This document shows, in pieces, positions 46,081-58,343 of a stretch of 64,000 nt of DNA. This DNA comes from Magicicada septendecula (Eukaryota > Arthropoda > Insecta > Hemiptera > Cicadidae): NCBI GenBank assembly GCA_034769895.1, contig CM068367.1:346417611-346481610 (forward strand), read 5' to 3'. How positions within the stretch are numbered: position 1 is the first letter of the stretch; the number at the start of each line of letters is the position of its first letter. Below the pieces are notes generated by a model, which did no database searches, was not told the DNA's origin, and saw nothing but the letters and a program-made list of their open reading frames with translations. A program made the position numbers and the translations under genes.

Positions 46081-47344
46081 ATATTCCCCACCACGTGTAC
46101 GCGAGCCGTTGGGTTGACGAATAGAAAAAAGCGTCATTTTTTTAGCGGGTGAATTCTCGTGGTAGATTGGGTAAATTTGTATTTCGCGGTACATGAAACC
46201 AATCAGAGTGTATTCTATAAATAGTTGGTGAGGGTAGTTTTAAGTCGAGTATAAAAAACGTAGATTGGAAAAGTGAAGTCAGTCAGCGGAGATATTACAA
46301 CAATTAGACTCGTAACTTTTATTTTAAGTCAGCGGGGTTTTTACAACAGTTAGACTCGCAATCGTTATTGAACAATATAAGTAATCGTAATTTCTGAAGT
46401 TAAATCGTCGGAGAAGTTACAATCGTTAAAGTCGTAATTGTTAATTCAGTCATCGGAGAACAGTTATTAAGCAGTTAAAGTGTTCAGTCTTTACAGAATC
46501 TACCGTAATTCGTCTGAGACATTATCAAAGTTCGAATTGTGAATTAAAAGAGAATCGGAGAAATATCACAGTGAGACTCGTCAAGTTACTAAATAATCCG
46601 ACGGTATCGGTCTGTACTATTCGTGTTGCAAACACTTATCTTAAATAATATACATACCAAGGTGTTAAGAAGATATATTGATTAATACGACATATACGTA
46701 GTTTAACTAAGATAATTAGAAGTGAATGTATTATTGTGAATGTGATACCAGTATATATATAAATTTGTGATAATCAAACGAGTGCAACCAACGAGGATCT
46801 ACAGTAACAGCGGATGACCACAAAGCGACAGGACAGGCGACGTTCGAGTGGATAACCGTCATCGCAGATTCGGAATTCAACCATCAAGTAAAATTTATAT
46901 GAACATTCATTTTCACATTGTTATTAAAGTCAATTCTTTTGGTAATTCAAACAGTTTAAAAAGAATCCACAATTAAAAAGAGAATAATCATAAAAAACAA
47001 ATATTAATATAGTAATGTAATCTGTGAATTCAAGAAAATCATTAAACGTATAATTTGTCATATTTATATTTGTTTTATTAATTAATAAACCCTGAGATTG
47101 ATTATAAGATTCGCTACCCCAAAGTAAGAGCTAAATTCAATAGTTGAATATCAACAATTATATTTAGGCTATATATATTTAGAAATAACCTTTGTTTTGA
47201 GAGTTTAGTTGTAGAAATTGACCATACAACGAACAAATTAATATTAATGAATATTCAACATTTAGTCTTGCTTTGCGTTGTGTAGTATTTTGGTTCCCAA
47301 GACTTTGGAGCTTATAAAAACCAAAATCCTATGCGAAGGTAGTA
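46081..47344 (+). repeat. 3' LTR of element B, distal part
   Basis: It matches 9437-10592 and 37124-37290. It carries the intact junction sequence GGCTATATATATTTAG that is disturbed by the C array in the 5' LTR. It ends GAAGGTAGTA at 47344, followed by the TGTTTA target duplication. Confidence 0.9.
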
Positions 47345-47441
47345 TGTTTAACTGTAAAAATTAAAACTAGTGATAGTGACTTTGTCTTGTACTTATTTTG
47401 TTTCCACTGTACTTACGACGATCGAGTAGACCGTCGTAACA
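47345..47441 (+). repeat. 3' LTR of element A, distal end
   Basis: TGTTTAACTGTAAAAATT onward matches 6401-6497 of the 5' LTR and ends CGTCGTAACA. It proves that all of 9112-47344 lies inside one element A LTR. Confidence 0.92.
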
Positions 47442-49422
47442 GTATGGTAGAATATAGAAATTATAACTCAACTGAAAACTGGGGAAGCACTACTTTCACG
47501 ACAGTACGTGTAATAGTTCCTTAGGTCACTAATAGAGGAGAGAGAATACAGAAACAATCAAAGGACCAAACACGGGGAATAATTCTAAGAGAGATGGAGA
47601 AGAACAGAAAAGACAATCAGAAACTGATCTAAAAAGTACTAAAAGCATTACGAAACTGAAAAGAGTAAATTTGAAATATGTAGGAAAAACGGATGGACGA
47701 TAAAAGTGGAAAAAATATAATGGAGAGATGCAAAAAGGATATTTTGAAAAACTTATTAATAGATACAGGAAAATATTAAGATCAAGGAGAGGAAAATAAA
47801 TTATGTGAGTTACGGACACGAAGAAAAACAGAATAAGGCGGAAAGCGTTTGAAGACTCAGATAAAGCTATTAAAAAGGACAACCGGTTTCAGAGAGAAAA
47901 CGAAGCATCCAAAATTAAATCAGATTTGTTAAAAAATATAGGAAACAGGCATCAAAATGCTACCAAAAGTTTAACGAAGCATGAATTGTGGAACAGTTTC
48001 CGATGACTAGAAAATAGTCCTAATAATATACCAATACTTAAAACGGTTGACACTAGGGAATGTGAAAAATCGTGGGGTACGGTCTGCGCAGGAAAGCTGT
48101 CTGGTGTATTACCAGGCTGCAGATCACAGGATTAAATCGGAGGTTTGGAGATTGTGGTGCGTTGTCCGTTCTGTTCACTTGACGGAGAACAATAAGAATG
48201 AATTTTTAAAAATGATCTTAAACACAGAAAAGAAACGGAAGTGAAAGATTCACCTTTTTTTGGGTGATGGGTAACAGAGAAAGAATCTGCCCTTAATGTA
48301 TACAAACAATATTTTTGACATTTTTCTAACCGTTTATTAGCGTTTTAAAATATGTTAAATACTCTGAATTAAAATATTTTTTATAATTAACTTACACATG
48401 TTATTAATTGTAACGCTCACTTTCCTCGCAGGTAACATGATGTACAAAACGATTATTTTTAATGTAATTTAAGTATTACACAAGAAGTTGCATATATCTC
48501 CGGGTTACGTTCCACAAGAACTTTCCCATTGGAGGAAACTTATCATCGGAGGTTAAACTGAAAAAAGTTGTCTCTCGAGTTAGAGAACAAATAAATCCTC
48601 ATGCAATGTAATTATAATACGTTCATTAGGAAAAATGTTTTTACAATATTGATCATGTACAATTAAATATATTTTACCATAGAATGATGATACAATTTTA
48701 ATTATATAACATACTATTCTTATACTTTTACAAAACACATAGCATATCAAGAATGACGTAGTAGAATTATTACATGGTGTTAACCTAGATATCGTCCACG
48801 TGTAAATTACATCAGTCGGGTATGATTAACCACAATTGCTGCGACGCGTGGACTGTGCCCTTGATACGACTTAACGCTTTTCCCATTTACATACTACGAT
48901 ATTTTGTTAGACTGCTGCTACTACTACTACTACTACTACTACTTTTGTTTACATTGTGTAATGTAACGCACTTGTTGCTTAAATAATTAAATTTAGCGCT
49001 TTTTGCTTTGCTGAAATTCAAAAAACAATGAACATTTCCGTGAACACTACAATTTTCTGCATATATGCCTAACTGGAAAAAATGTGAAATATTGTCATTT
49101 GCTAATTACATTGTGACACATAGATACAGTACGTTAAGCACGTTAGCATGCATCTACGTGAGACCGAGAGAGGCACAGATGGAGAATCAAAATGTGGCGT
49201 GGAAGTAAATTACCACACTGTTTCAAGAATCTAGAACTATGGGCGCTTTGCCACACCGGCCAAGCAGGTAAGAAAAGGGTTAGTCGTAAGAAAATGTGGC
49301 AAGTAAATTTCCACATCACGACCCCGCAGGAAGGTAACTGACCCTGAACTGTGGAAATGTTTTAGAGGAAATATTTGATCATTTACTTATCAATATTTTT
49401 TCATTACAAAATACAATTTCAT
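47442..49422. other. Unrecognised intergenic sequence
   Basis: This is the right flank of element A. Short ORFs (such as 48047-48244) show no known domain. A (CTA)n run lies at 48918-48942. Two similar short stretches with AAAATGTGGC and a TTACCACA/TTTCCACA motif occur near 49190 and 49290. Nothing else is recognised. Confidence 0.5.
48918..48942. repeat. (CTA)n microsatellite
   Basis: About eight CTA units, with no associated gene. Confidence 0.85.
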
Positions 49423-49497
49423 TTATGCTCTGTATGACGATGGTTGGCGTGTGGACTCTTAGGGTCCACACGCCAACCATCGTCATACAGAGCATAA
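49423..49497. repeat. Perfect 34-bp inverted repeat with 7-nt loop
   Basis: The left arm 49423-49456 and right arm 49464-49497 are exactly complementary over 34 bases and separated by TCTTAGG. The arm contains ATGACGATGGTTGGCGTG. No mismatches are present, in contrast to the decayed surroundings. It could be a very young foldback insertion, a cruciform-forming site, or an artefact of template switching during replication or library preparation. Confidence 0.95.
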
Positions 49498-50815
49498 TCT
49501 GTAAAAACAAAAACTCACCAACTCTGTGTAAGATGAAATCTGCATCCAAATACGTTTGTCGTTGACCAAACTATTCTCACAGCACTATGAATAGCATCCT
49601 CACAGTCGACCATCGACCGTTGTCGATTTCCTTTAACCATCCATCACCTATTGTGACTTTTATATATATATATATATTATAACGATTCATATAGTCGATT
49701 CATATAGAGAGGGAATAATCACAGCCATCTCTGTCTAACCCCGCCACTGCTACTACTGACGCGTACACAGACATGAAATTTTATTCAATTAATTTTATTT
49801 ATTAAAACTGCAATATTTTCAAAACTAATAAATATACGGCAATTCTGAAACCTGCATAGTGTTCAGCAATTAAAGCTCTATAAGTAGCCAAAATATCAAC
49901 TAATATAACTAACATTTAAAGAAGTTATACAGAAGAAGAACGCCAAGAGACATAACTAGAGAATTAGGCTAGGTACGAATTAGGTGTTTTCACACACATA
50001 CAGAGAAAGACCAAAGCAATAATATTCTGTGGTCAGTTATTACAATTAATTAATAAATAATTAATTAACAGTGAAGTGACCTGTGCACCAGAATAGCTAC
50101 AGCATCTGTAATTGTCCAAGATTATCAGTCAACGTTATTGGTCAACATCATTTCTTCTGAGCCGAACCATCAAAAGGAGTATCTCTACTGATTACTGTCT
50201 ACGGTCGACGCATCAATCAGTTTTAATATATTAATTGATCAATGAACATAAATAACAAAATAAATAATTAAATCAATAAACATTTTTAAAAGACACTATA
50301 TAAATTCAAATTTTGTATTTAATTATTACGATTAGATATAAAGTAATATAGGAGTGTTGAATGGAGAGTGAGGTGTAGTATTGAACGTGCAAATTATTGC
50401 AGACCCGTTCTTTAGCACTGGTTTGGGTGATATATAAATCCCTAAATCAACCAGATAAGAGCAACTGGTCGTTTGGACGTTTTAATCTTCACTTTTCAGG
50501 CACACTCATTAACCAATAAGATTTATGTTAGTCATAAGTCATTAAATTAACTTTTAAAGAAATTAATTCAATAACAAAGTCATTAATTAAACAAATTTCA
50601 ACATTATTTAAGAGTTATTTGTAACGATTACCCTTAAATATTCCACTCACTGAACGAATCCTGAGATAGTGTGTCTCTGTGCTCTGAGCTAAGCTGAATC
50701 CGTGTCATTTGTATCTGGGATTTGTTCTGGCGCCCAGGTAAACTAAAAAGTCACGGGTAAGTAAGATTTGTTCTATCATTATATACAGAAAATAGATAGT
50801 TAGACAAAAGGGTCT

Positions 50816-50817
<2 letters not shown>
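49498..50817. other. AT-rich region, possible decayed LTR at its right end
   Basis: There is no gene. Near 50728-50740 the sequence TGGCGCCCAGGTA resembles the first nine bases of a tRNA-Lys primer-binding site and follows sequence that could be an LTR end. No matching second LTR or polypurine tract was found, so an LTR fragment is only a possibility. Confidence 0.3.

Positions 50818-50860
<43 letters not shown>
50818..50860. repeat. (TA)n microsatellite
   Basis: A run of about 21 TA units. It abuts the 3' end of the minus-strand LINE, so it may be that element's simple-repeat tail. Confidence 0.9.
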
Positions 50861-50863
<3 letters not shown>

Positions 50864-52751
50864 GGAATAATAAAACTATTAATATATATAAAACGTCGGG
50901 TTAAAACGTCCTGCGACGTTGTCCGATGCCTAATTGCCAATATCTCCTGTCGTTGCAGTTTTCTTCGGTTAGACCTCGTACACTCATTGATCTCCTTACA
51001 CCCTGTATCCATGTTCCTTTTTCTGTTTTCCTGTGGTATCCATTTCATCACTCCTTGGCAACCTCTCCTCTCCCATTCTCTGCACGTGCCCATACCAAAT
51101 TAATTGTTTTTCTCGATGTGTTCTAAAACAGTTTCTTTTATATTCACTTGTTGCTTAATTGTTTCGTTTCTGACCCGGTCTAATTTTGATGTTCTACATA
51201 TTCTTCTTAAGGCGTCCATTTCTGTGGCTTCTATCTTTCTTTTCAGATGTTCTTTCATTCTCCATGTCTCAGACCCATATACTAATGTGCTCTTAATCAT
51301 TGCGTTGTATATTCTCATTTTCCTTTGTTTTCCTATTTCGGTGGTCCACAGTATTCCATTTAGAGACTTAATTACTGATTTTGCTTTGTTTACTCTACAC
51401 ATTATTTCTGTATCGTCTGTCCCTTCCTTGTTAAAATGTATTCCCAGATATTTGTAATTCTCACATTTTGCTACAATTTCACCGCTTCCCAATACTATGT
51501 CGGTCGTGTCCTCTCCTATACACAAATATTATGTTTTTTCCACATTTATCTGCAGTCCCCATTTTCCGTATTCTTCCTTCAGTTTGCGTGCCATGTATTC
51601 TAAGTCATCTTTGTCATTTGCGCATATTACTTGATCATCTGCAAACTGAAGTGTATATAGACAGGTGTCATCGTCAATTTGGATGACCATTCCGCTGCAT
51701 TTCTTTTTCCAGGTTGTTAAAACTTTGGCGACATATATTTTAAAAAGTGTTGGGGAAATGCAGCAATATTGTCGCAGACCTTTGTTGACTGTAAAGGGTT
51801 CTGATATTTTATTTCCTAATTTCACTGCAGATTTCATGTTATTGTATAAGTTTTGGACAGCCTTTATGAGGGTATGATTGATGTTGGTATTTTGTAGCAC
51901 TTCCCATAGTTTTGATATTGGTATGTTATTATAGGCTTTTTGTAAGTCTATAAACATTAAGTATATTGGTCTATTTCATTCTATTTTCTTCTCTATAACT
52001 TGTTTTAGTGAAAACACGTTGTCTGTACAAGACCTACCAGCCCTGAACCCACTCTGCTCTTCCTCTTCGTAATTTGCATATTCCTGTTCTATCATGTCTC
52101 TTATTATATACCCTGCTTATTATATTTGTTGCCGATATTCCACGATAATTGTTGCATTTTAATTTGTTTCCCTTTTTGTGTATTGATGTAATGTATGCTG
52201 TTTTCCACTCTTCGGGTACACTTTCACCTTTTCGGGCCCACTGATGTACTTTGTAAATATACATGACAGAGACATGAAGAGTTTTTCAGTTCCATTTTTT
52301 AGTAGCTCAGCATTGATTCCACCTGGCCCAGAGGATCTTCCATTTTTTAGTTGTTTGATTGTATTTTCAACTACTGTTGTATCTATCTGTATTTCTTCTC
52401 CTTCAATTTGTATTTCTGTTTGTGTTTGATGACTATATTCAGGTCTATGTTCAGTCAGTAAGGTTTTATAGTGCTGAACCCATACATGTGCAGGTATTAG
52501 TTGTAGTGGGATGCTGGTTTTTCGTTGTTTTTAACCTTGTTAACGAATTTCCAAGTTTCACTACACTTTCGTCCTCCAATGTACGCCTCTATTTCTTGAC
52601 ATTTTCTGTCCCATGTTTCTCTTTTTCTTTCTATGATTTTGAGTCTTGATTCCCTTTTCTTTTCTTTATATTTTTTGTGATCTTCTTCATCCTTTGTGTT
52701 TAGCCATTTCTTATACAACAGTTTTTCCGTTTCAGCCATTGTGACTTTCAT
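50861..52751 (-). pseudogene. LINE reverse transcriptase ORF2, decayed
   Basis: Read on the minus strand from 52751: a basic helical region (KKYKEKKRESRLKIIERKRE), then PEEWKTAYITSIHKKG and YRGIS of the RT fingers, IDLQKAYNNIP, the GLRQYCCISPTLF region, and the catalytic FADDQVICAND. NVEKT and YKYLGIHF follow, then RIYNAMIKSTLVYGSETW and a tail including a basic segment near MKWIPQENRKRN. Frame changes occur between 52500 and 51960, and an in-frame TAA follows NVEKT at about 51526-51528. The clade is not assigned. The element is inactive. Confidence 0.82.
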
Positions 52752-52790
52752 CTTCTCAAAAATTATCTTGTGAGTTTGCTTTATTGACCG
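50861..52790 (-). mobile_element. 5'-truncated non-LTR retrotransposon (LINE)
   Basis: The minus strand carries a reverse-transcriptase ORF2 fragment with no endonuclease upstream. Its 3' end lies at a TA-rich simple repeat. No target duplication was identified. 5' truncation with a simple 3' tail is the usual outcome of target-primed reverse transcription. Confidence 0.8.
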
Positions 52791-53356
52791 GAAGTAGAGA
52801 ATACAGAAGGGAACCGTATACAGCGTTTTGCATCATGAACTCCTGTTTGTAAAAAATACAGCAATAATCGAAGTGCCTTCCATCAGGACTGTAGTACTTT
52901 TCTTTAAGGTATCAATATTAGTTTGACAGTCATAAATTACTGTTTTGTTTGCATGGTCGTTTTCAGCCAAAAATCTTTTTGTTTTCTTTATCAACACGGC
53001 AGTTCTCAAGTTGATTTATCTCCCCCGCGCGGTTGTGGTGTGGAAGTTTACTTACTTTTCATCATTTGCGATCTGACCCTTTTCCTATCTGCTAAACGGA
53101 GTGGCAATTCACCTTAGCCCAAAAAAAGACATGTAACCGTGAGAGACAGTGAGGGAGTGCCGAACAGACACACGTATGAGCGAGAGAGATAGAAATTAGG
53201 ATTCATACCACATACGTGAGAGGTGAAATATATGTTTTTAGGAGACCAACAGGTTGTTCTAAAATTTGAAGATATAATCTTATTTTCAATACGTCTTCAT
53301 GTATTCCATAATACACCTTTTTCGGTCGACAGTCACTGTCGACGGTGATTGATAAC

Positions 53357-53395
53357 ATTGTTATTATTATTATTAGTCTATTATTATTATTATAA
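53357..53395. repeat. (TTA)n microsatellite
   Basis: Two short TTA runs separated by GTC. Confidence 0.8.
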
Positions 53396-53934
53396 ATAAA
53401 TATTCGGCTAATTACGGTTTTCAGTATGCTAACATGAATTCATTTCTAGTAATAATTATAGTTTGTACTTTCATCTTTACTAAGCGACTGTTTGAATACG
53501 GTTTTTTTTTCAAGAACTAAAATATGCAGCTATTTCAGTTTGGGAATAGCAATGCAGTTAAGAATATTTACTGATAAAACCAGTTTTAATTTACGCGAGC
53601 CGTAAGAGATAGGCGTGAAAGTGGAACGTTTGAGAGCAGCTGCTTCAACTACACTATAAAATAATCTTCACTGGTATATTTTACACTTATTTTTCGCCTT
53701 TGAGGTGGTAATCCCCACAGGAATGAGCGCCAAACCACCCTCTTCTATAGTTCAGGGCTCTTATGAAACACTTTTCCTGAACAGGCTAGGCGTTGCACTC
53801 TAAGAGTAGAGTACCAGGAGTACAAAAGTAGGTGGGGTTCGATCGGTCTCCAAATGTGAGATTAGTTACTACTACAGTACCACTTATACTACTATTTCTA
53901 TACTATTACTTATGTATTATTACTTACTACTACT

Positions 53935-53970
53935 ACTACTACTACTACTACTGCTACTACTATTACTACT
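53935..53970. repeat. (TAC)n microsatellite
   Basis: About ten TAC units with a few interruptions. Confidence 0.85.
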
Positions 53971-56284
53971 TCTACAATAAAAGTTTCAATTTTTCTTCAA
54001 ATAGCTATTTCTGTAACTATTATAATTACGTTTTATCATATTTAACTCACTGGATAATCTAGATAAGATAAGAGCGGTAGTTGTGTGATAACTAAGTAAT
54101 TAAAATGTGAAGAGTCAGCGCGTGTTGCATTATCAGGACATGGGGACATGTTATGTCACAATAGTTACTAGGCAAATCCCGAGTAATAGTCAAGGTGCAT
54201 AACTAATAGTTGTAGGTACAACCCAATACCTAATTATGTAGGATGTCAACATTTCAGCTGGCTATTCAATCAGACATTTCAATAGTTATCTCCTACTACA
54301 AGTTAATATGATTTTTTTTAACATCTAGTACTACCAATAAATTTTTTTTAATTATTTATTTGGTACTTGCATATTAATGATGATTTCTGCTATTTTATCG
54401 ACAGAGTTCGGTATTGTATCGATTTTTCACTAAGCTCTTTAACAAGGAACCTTCACTTTAAAGAAGCGAAAGTGAAAAAAGCACAAATTCGACAAAGTGG
54501 TACCACTCACCTTATGACCTCGTGTAGTGTAATTATTTAACAACTTTCACAACCCAACCACAGTACATCGCAGTGAATATTAGTTTACGTTTTACGAGAC
54601 TGATATTGAGAGGGATTGACGTTGCATTCTGCACACTGTAACGATTTTCTGACCCAAAGTTACGAAAGCTCTTTAAGAACAATGTGTGTGTTAAATTTTA
54701 TTTAAATAGGGAAAACTTCAATGAGCTTTTAACATGTTACAAGGAGGTAATAGGGAGGACTGCAAAGAGGCTTACAGGCCCTCGCGATATTTCATGGTGG
54801 CCCCCTTCAATTTCTGTAAATTGTCATCCTTCCTTACGCGTTTTATAATGTTCTAGTAATTTCTATAGCATTTTGTGGAACTATCTAAATCTACTAACCC
54901 AGACAAAGGACGGGAAGGGAAGAAGCCCCAGCCTAGTGCCGAGATAGTTAAGCACTTTTCCTTCTACTTGCACTGAAGTAAGCATTTTTGAATCGGTTTG
55001 TAACTGAATCGGTAAATAAGACATTATTTCAGAACTAGGAGAGGTCGTTGTGCTATATTCCACAGATTTCTATAAATTAGCAATTTACAGAGTAATGACT
55101 TTTATTCCGTAATTCTACGTTTAGAACAATGGTCCTTCCCTTCGATGGATTAATTATCTTCTTCAACCCACCAACCAATTGAAATTAATATTGCAAGTTA
55201 GAAGGAAGTAAATTCGTTAGGTTAGTCAATATAGTGTTAATACGGTACAGTAACAAAATAAATGAATGTCTAAGTACACGACAAACAAGGAGAAAAATTA
55301 CCCCCTTTTCCTTGTGGGCCCCTGGACATTTACCAGTTCAACCGCTCTTTAGTTGCGCACCTGTGTATGAGGTCGTTTATTATGAGTGGTAATATGGGCA
55401 CAACAGTCTAATATAGCAAAATTATGGACGGCTGGGACGTCACCTGCTTACAATCCCTTTGAAAATGTGTGTGAGTAGTCTTATTAGAGAAAATTTTATT
55501 TAATTGCCCACAAAGTGTCAGAAGAAATAAATACCTATTTACAAAAGTTCGACTGGTTTGATTTTGACCGAAAAATCGTGTTGCAGCATAATTTGACTGA
55601 AGAACAAAAAGAGAAAATATCGACAGGCCTCGGGAGCTTCTGAATAGGTCAAATGACGATGGAAACTTCTTTCTGAAAACTAGTAACATGTGCTGAGACG
55701 TGGTTATACGATTCTGACGCATTAATCAAGTTCCGATTATCGCTGTGGGAAAGACAGTCATCGCGTGACAAAATCGCTCGAACATTAAGGTCATGTTGAT
55801 TGCCTTTATTGAGTGGAAGCGACAAGTTCGTGCCGCTAGGTGGTCAAACAATTCGCAAAAAACTATTTAACGGCATGCGTTGCTTGAGAGAAATAATGAG
55901 GAAAAGGCGCCTGAGGAATGGTCGCCGTTGGACTAGCGACCGTGGGACGGTTGCTGCATGTTACGTCGTTTCTTATCAATAAAATTTGGTGAACTCTTGT
56001 TCCTCAAACTCTTACTGAAACTATCGTTTTCCAAAATCCTGAGCCAGTCTAAGCTACTAAAGCTACTTTGAAAACTACTTTTTTCACCCTTGAAAGATCA
56101 GTTTTCAGAGAATAATAGTTCTCACCCATTTTTTACCGATAACAGTACAAACTAGATATGTCAATGTGTAAACTAAATTAAATGCAAGACAGCCACAGTA
56201 GTGTATATATTTTATTAATCAGTGTGAATTTTAGGATACCATGAAACATTGTAATAATGAATATTTTACACAAAACACCTTGCT

Positions 56285-56790
56285 GGCAAAGTGTAGACAA
56301 GAATAAAGAAAAACAGATCTTAAGCACATTATGAACTACTGCAGTAATAAAATTTGTGTTATTCTGGCATAACAGTTAGTACCCAGCAGTCGTACAGGAC
56401 TCAGTATCAGGTAGGCAGATGGAGCAAATTATCGAGTATGTTATGAACAAATTAGAGATATGTTATAGTTTTAACTGCAAATGTTATTCACCTTTATGGA
56501 AAAATGTTACACAAGCAATATAAAACATACTCTTTATTGGAAAATTGTCCTTTAAGAAATTTTGATATGCGTTTCCCACTGACAATTGGGAAACTGTAAC
56601 ACTTCAAAAGCGCTAGAAAGCAGTCACAAATATTTTATTAGAACAAGTTGAGTTTGCAAAAGTGTGGAAACAATCAAGGGAAACAAATCGTAAGTACAAT
56701 ATGAACTATTACAGTAATATAGTATGTGGTGTTATGGCTAAAAAGTTGGGACCCAAAACACATACAGAGCTTAACATAGGATTGTCGACA
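56285..56790 (+). repeat. Diverged direct duplication
   Basis: About 56285-56425 and 56655-56790 align along their length: AAGTGT(A/G)GA, then TATGAACTA, CAGTAATA, GTGTTAT, ACCCA and ACAG/CAGAGCTTA-like blocks in the same order. They are about 370 bases apart and clearly diverged. They are non-coding and may be two old copies of a small repeat. Confidence 0.6.
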
Positions 56791-57820
56791 CCGACTCCAT
56801 CGAACATCGCTCCTTAGTACGGGAGGACAAATCTTACTTGGTCACCCATCAACAAGGCAGTACGTACACCAATTTACAACACTCTTTGGGTACTACGGCA
56901 TGCTTGTTCCAGTTAAATGAAGGCTAACTTGGTTTTAAAAATGTAATAATTCCTAACAAGCCTCAGCCTTAACGTTTGAGAGATAAATCATGAGGTTGAT
57001 AATGATGGCAATATTTCGTTCTAAAACAGATTGAGATTTAATAATTTGTCTCTCGTATAATATCTTGTATATACTCACTATTTCAAATGATAATTTAAGA
57101 TGTATATTTTTGACGATAAATATATTTGGATCTTAACGCTATTGGTGAAAAATCAAGAAATAAGAAATCTTTGTACTCAATGCTAACAATGGTAAACAGG
57201 GCTACCATATGAATCAGAAACAGGGAATGTCTCGATTTAAGGTCTTGAAATTATTATTTTCACGGCAAGATAGCCATAACGATTTCTAAAATGCCGGGTT
57301 TTCATAAATATCCGTTAGGAACACAGACAATTTGATGACTCAAATTAATTTGTGTATTGTATTACATAGGCCTATTGTATAATGAGCACAAATGGATCTC
57401 ATTACCCTCCAGTTCGACACCTTGCAGTTGATATTGCACTTTTCGTTAATGTATCGATTTTGTGCATGTAGCTATCGACTGTTATCTGGAGATCTGTTTC
57501 CGTTTTATGAGACTTGCATTGCTCCCATTCTTCTGTGCAGTCTGCTGTTAACCAGACTCATTTTTCTATGGAGCACATGGTGATTTAATACTTTCATCGT
57601 TCTCTGCTTTGTATGTTACTGGTTAATGTGTAATGATAATAAGATAATAATAATATATTATATAACGAGCACAGAGTGGTATCCATTTCTGACTAATATT
57701 ATAACACTTCCCAGCAAGAATCACTTAAGAGTGCTGGGGGGAAACACAAACCGTGCTAGTTTTATACTACAGGGTACATTTCCTACGACTACATCTAATA
57801 GAAATATATACTGTATATAT

Positions 57821-58343
57821 ATAATTTATTTAATATTTATAATTTTTTTTCCTTAAATTGTGTTTTTCTTTATTAGGAACATGTTTCGCGAATCCTATTG
57901 TTACCATTCTCAGCCTTCATAATTTTGTATCTTGTTGGATACTTGTGTTTTGATTGGTTGCTGTTATGTTTCCTGTTGGTTTTTGGTTTTAAACTGGTAT
58001 TATGAAAATTGTGTCATGTTTTGTATCTACAAATACAAACTAATATTTGTAGACTATCATGTTCAAACTAATATCTGAACAAATACAAAACATGACACAA
58101 TCTTCAAAGCACTCGACATCGAAAATACTCAAAAAGTTAATATATACACCACAGTCACACACAATAATACCAGTTTAAATTACAAAAAAAAAAACAGGAA
58201 ACCATAACAACAACCAACTAAAACACAAGTATCCAACAAGATACAAAATTAAGATGAGAACAATAGAATTCCCGAAACATGTTCCTAATAAAGGGAAAAA
58301 ACATCTTGACGTAAAGAAATTATAAATATTAATTAAATTAAAT
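57821..58343. repeat. Large imperfect foldback (inverted repeat)
   Basis: Left arm about 57821-58026, right arm about 58083-58343. Matching blocks include TTATTAGGAACATGTTTCG against CGAAACATGTTCCTAATAA, TTTTGTATCTTGTTGGATAC against GTATCCAACAAGATACAAAA, and ATTGTGTCATGTTTTGTAT against its complement. The right arm has about 50 extra bases. There is no ORF. The mirrored CGAAACATGTTCC motif suggests two inverted copies of one repeat. Confidence 0.82.

Larger units (their letters stand above)
9112..47344 (+). mobile_element. Gypsy-like LTR element B, inserted in element A's 3' LTR
   Basis: B is flanked by a 5-6-bp target duplication TGTTTA (9106-9111 and 47345-47350), and the uninterrupted site is present once in element A's 5' LTR (near 6400). 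Its own parts are: 5' LTR 9112-10592 plus 37104-37290, primer-binding site 37293-37308, gag-pol 37412-42202, polypurine tract near 42833, and 3' LTR 42846-43175 plus 46081-47344. Each LTR is about 1.6 kb once insertions are removed. The two LTRs remain very similar by eye, so B is much younger than A. Coding regions carry several stops and frameshifts. Confidence 0.9.
4179..47441 (+). mobile_element. Gypsy-like LTR element A, deleted, hosting nested insertions
   Basis: The order is 5' LTR (4179-6497, split by a P-like element), primer-binding site (6499-6516), degenerate gag-pro and an integrase remnant (6578-8735), polypurine tract, and 3' LTR. The 3' LTR is split into 8749-9111 and 47345-47441 by the 38-kb element B. 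The LTR termini are TGTTGCG...CGTAACA, and each LTR is about 455 bp once insertions are discounted. RT, RNase H and most of integrase are absent, so this was already a defective copy. The 5' LTR lacks its first bases because a hAT end abuts it, so element A's own target duplication cannot be verified. Confidence 0.85.
52791..56219. other. Unrecognised intergenic sequence
   Basis: AT-rich with scattered short ORFs lacking domains. It contains TTA and TAC microsatellites. No transposon end or host exon could be supported. Confidence 0.5.

Noticed and set aside
47442-48300. Short ORFs at 47529-47882 (minus) and 48047-48244 (plus)
   Set aside because: No recognisable domain and no supporting context; their lengths are as expected by chance.
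51104-51457. Plus-strand 117-codon ORF in the LINE region
   Set aside because: It is antisense to the RT-coding minus strand and rich in hydrophobic residues as expected for such a shadow.
53790-53850. Possible tRNA or tRNA-derived SINE (GGTTCGATC like a B box)
   Set aside because: There is no convincing A box, no cloverleaf stems and no repeat partner in the window.
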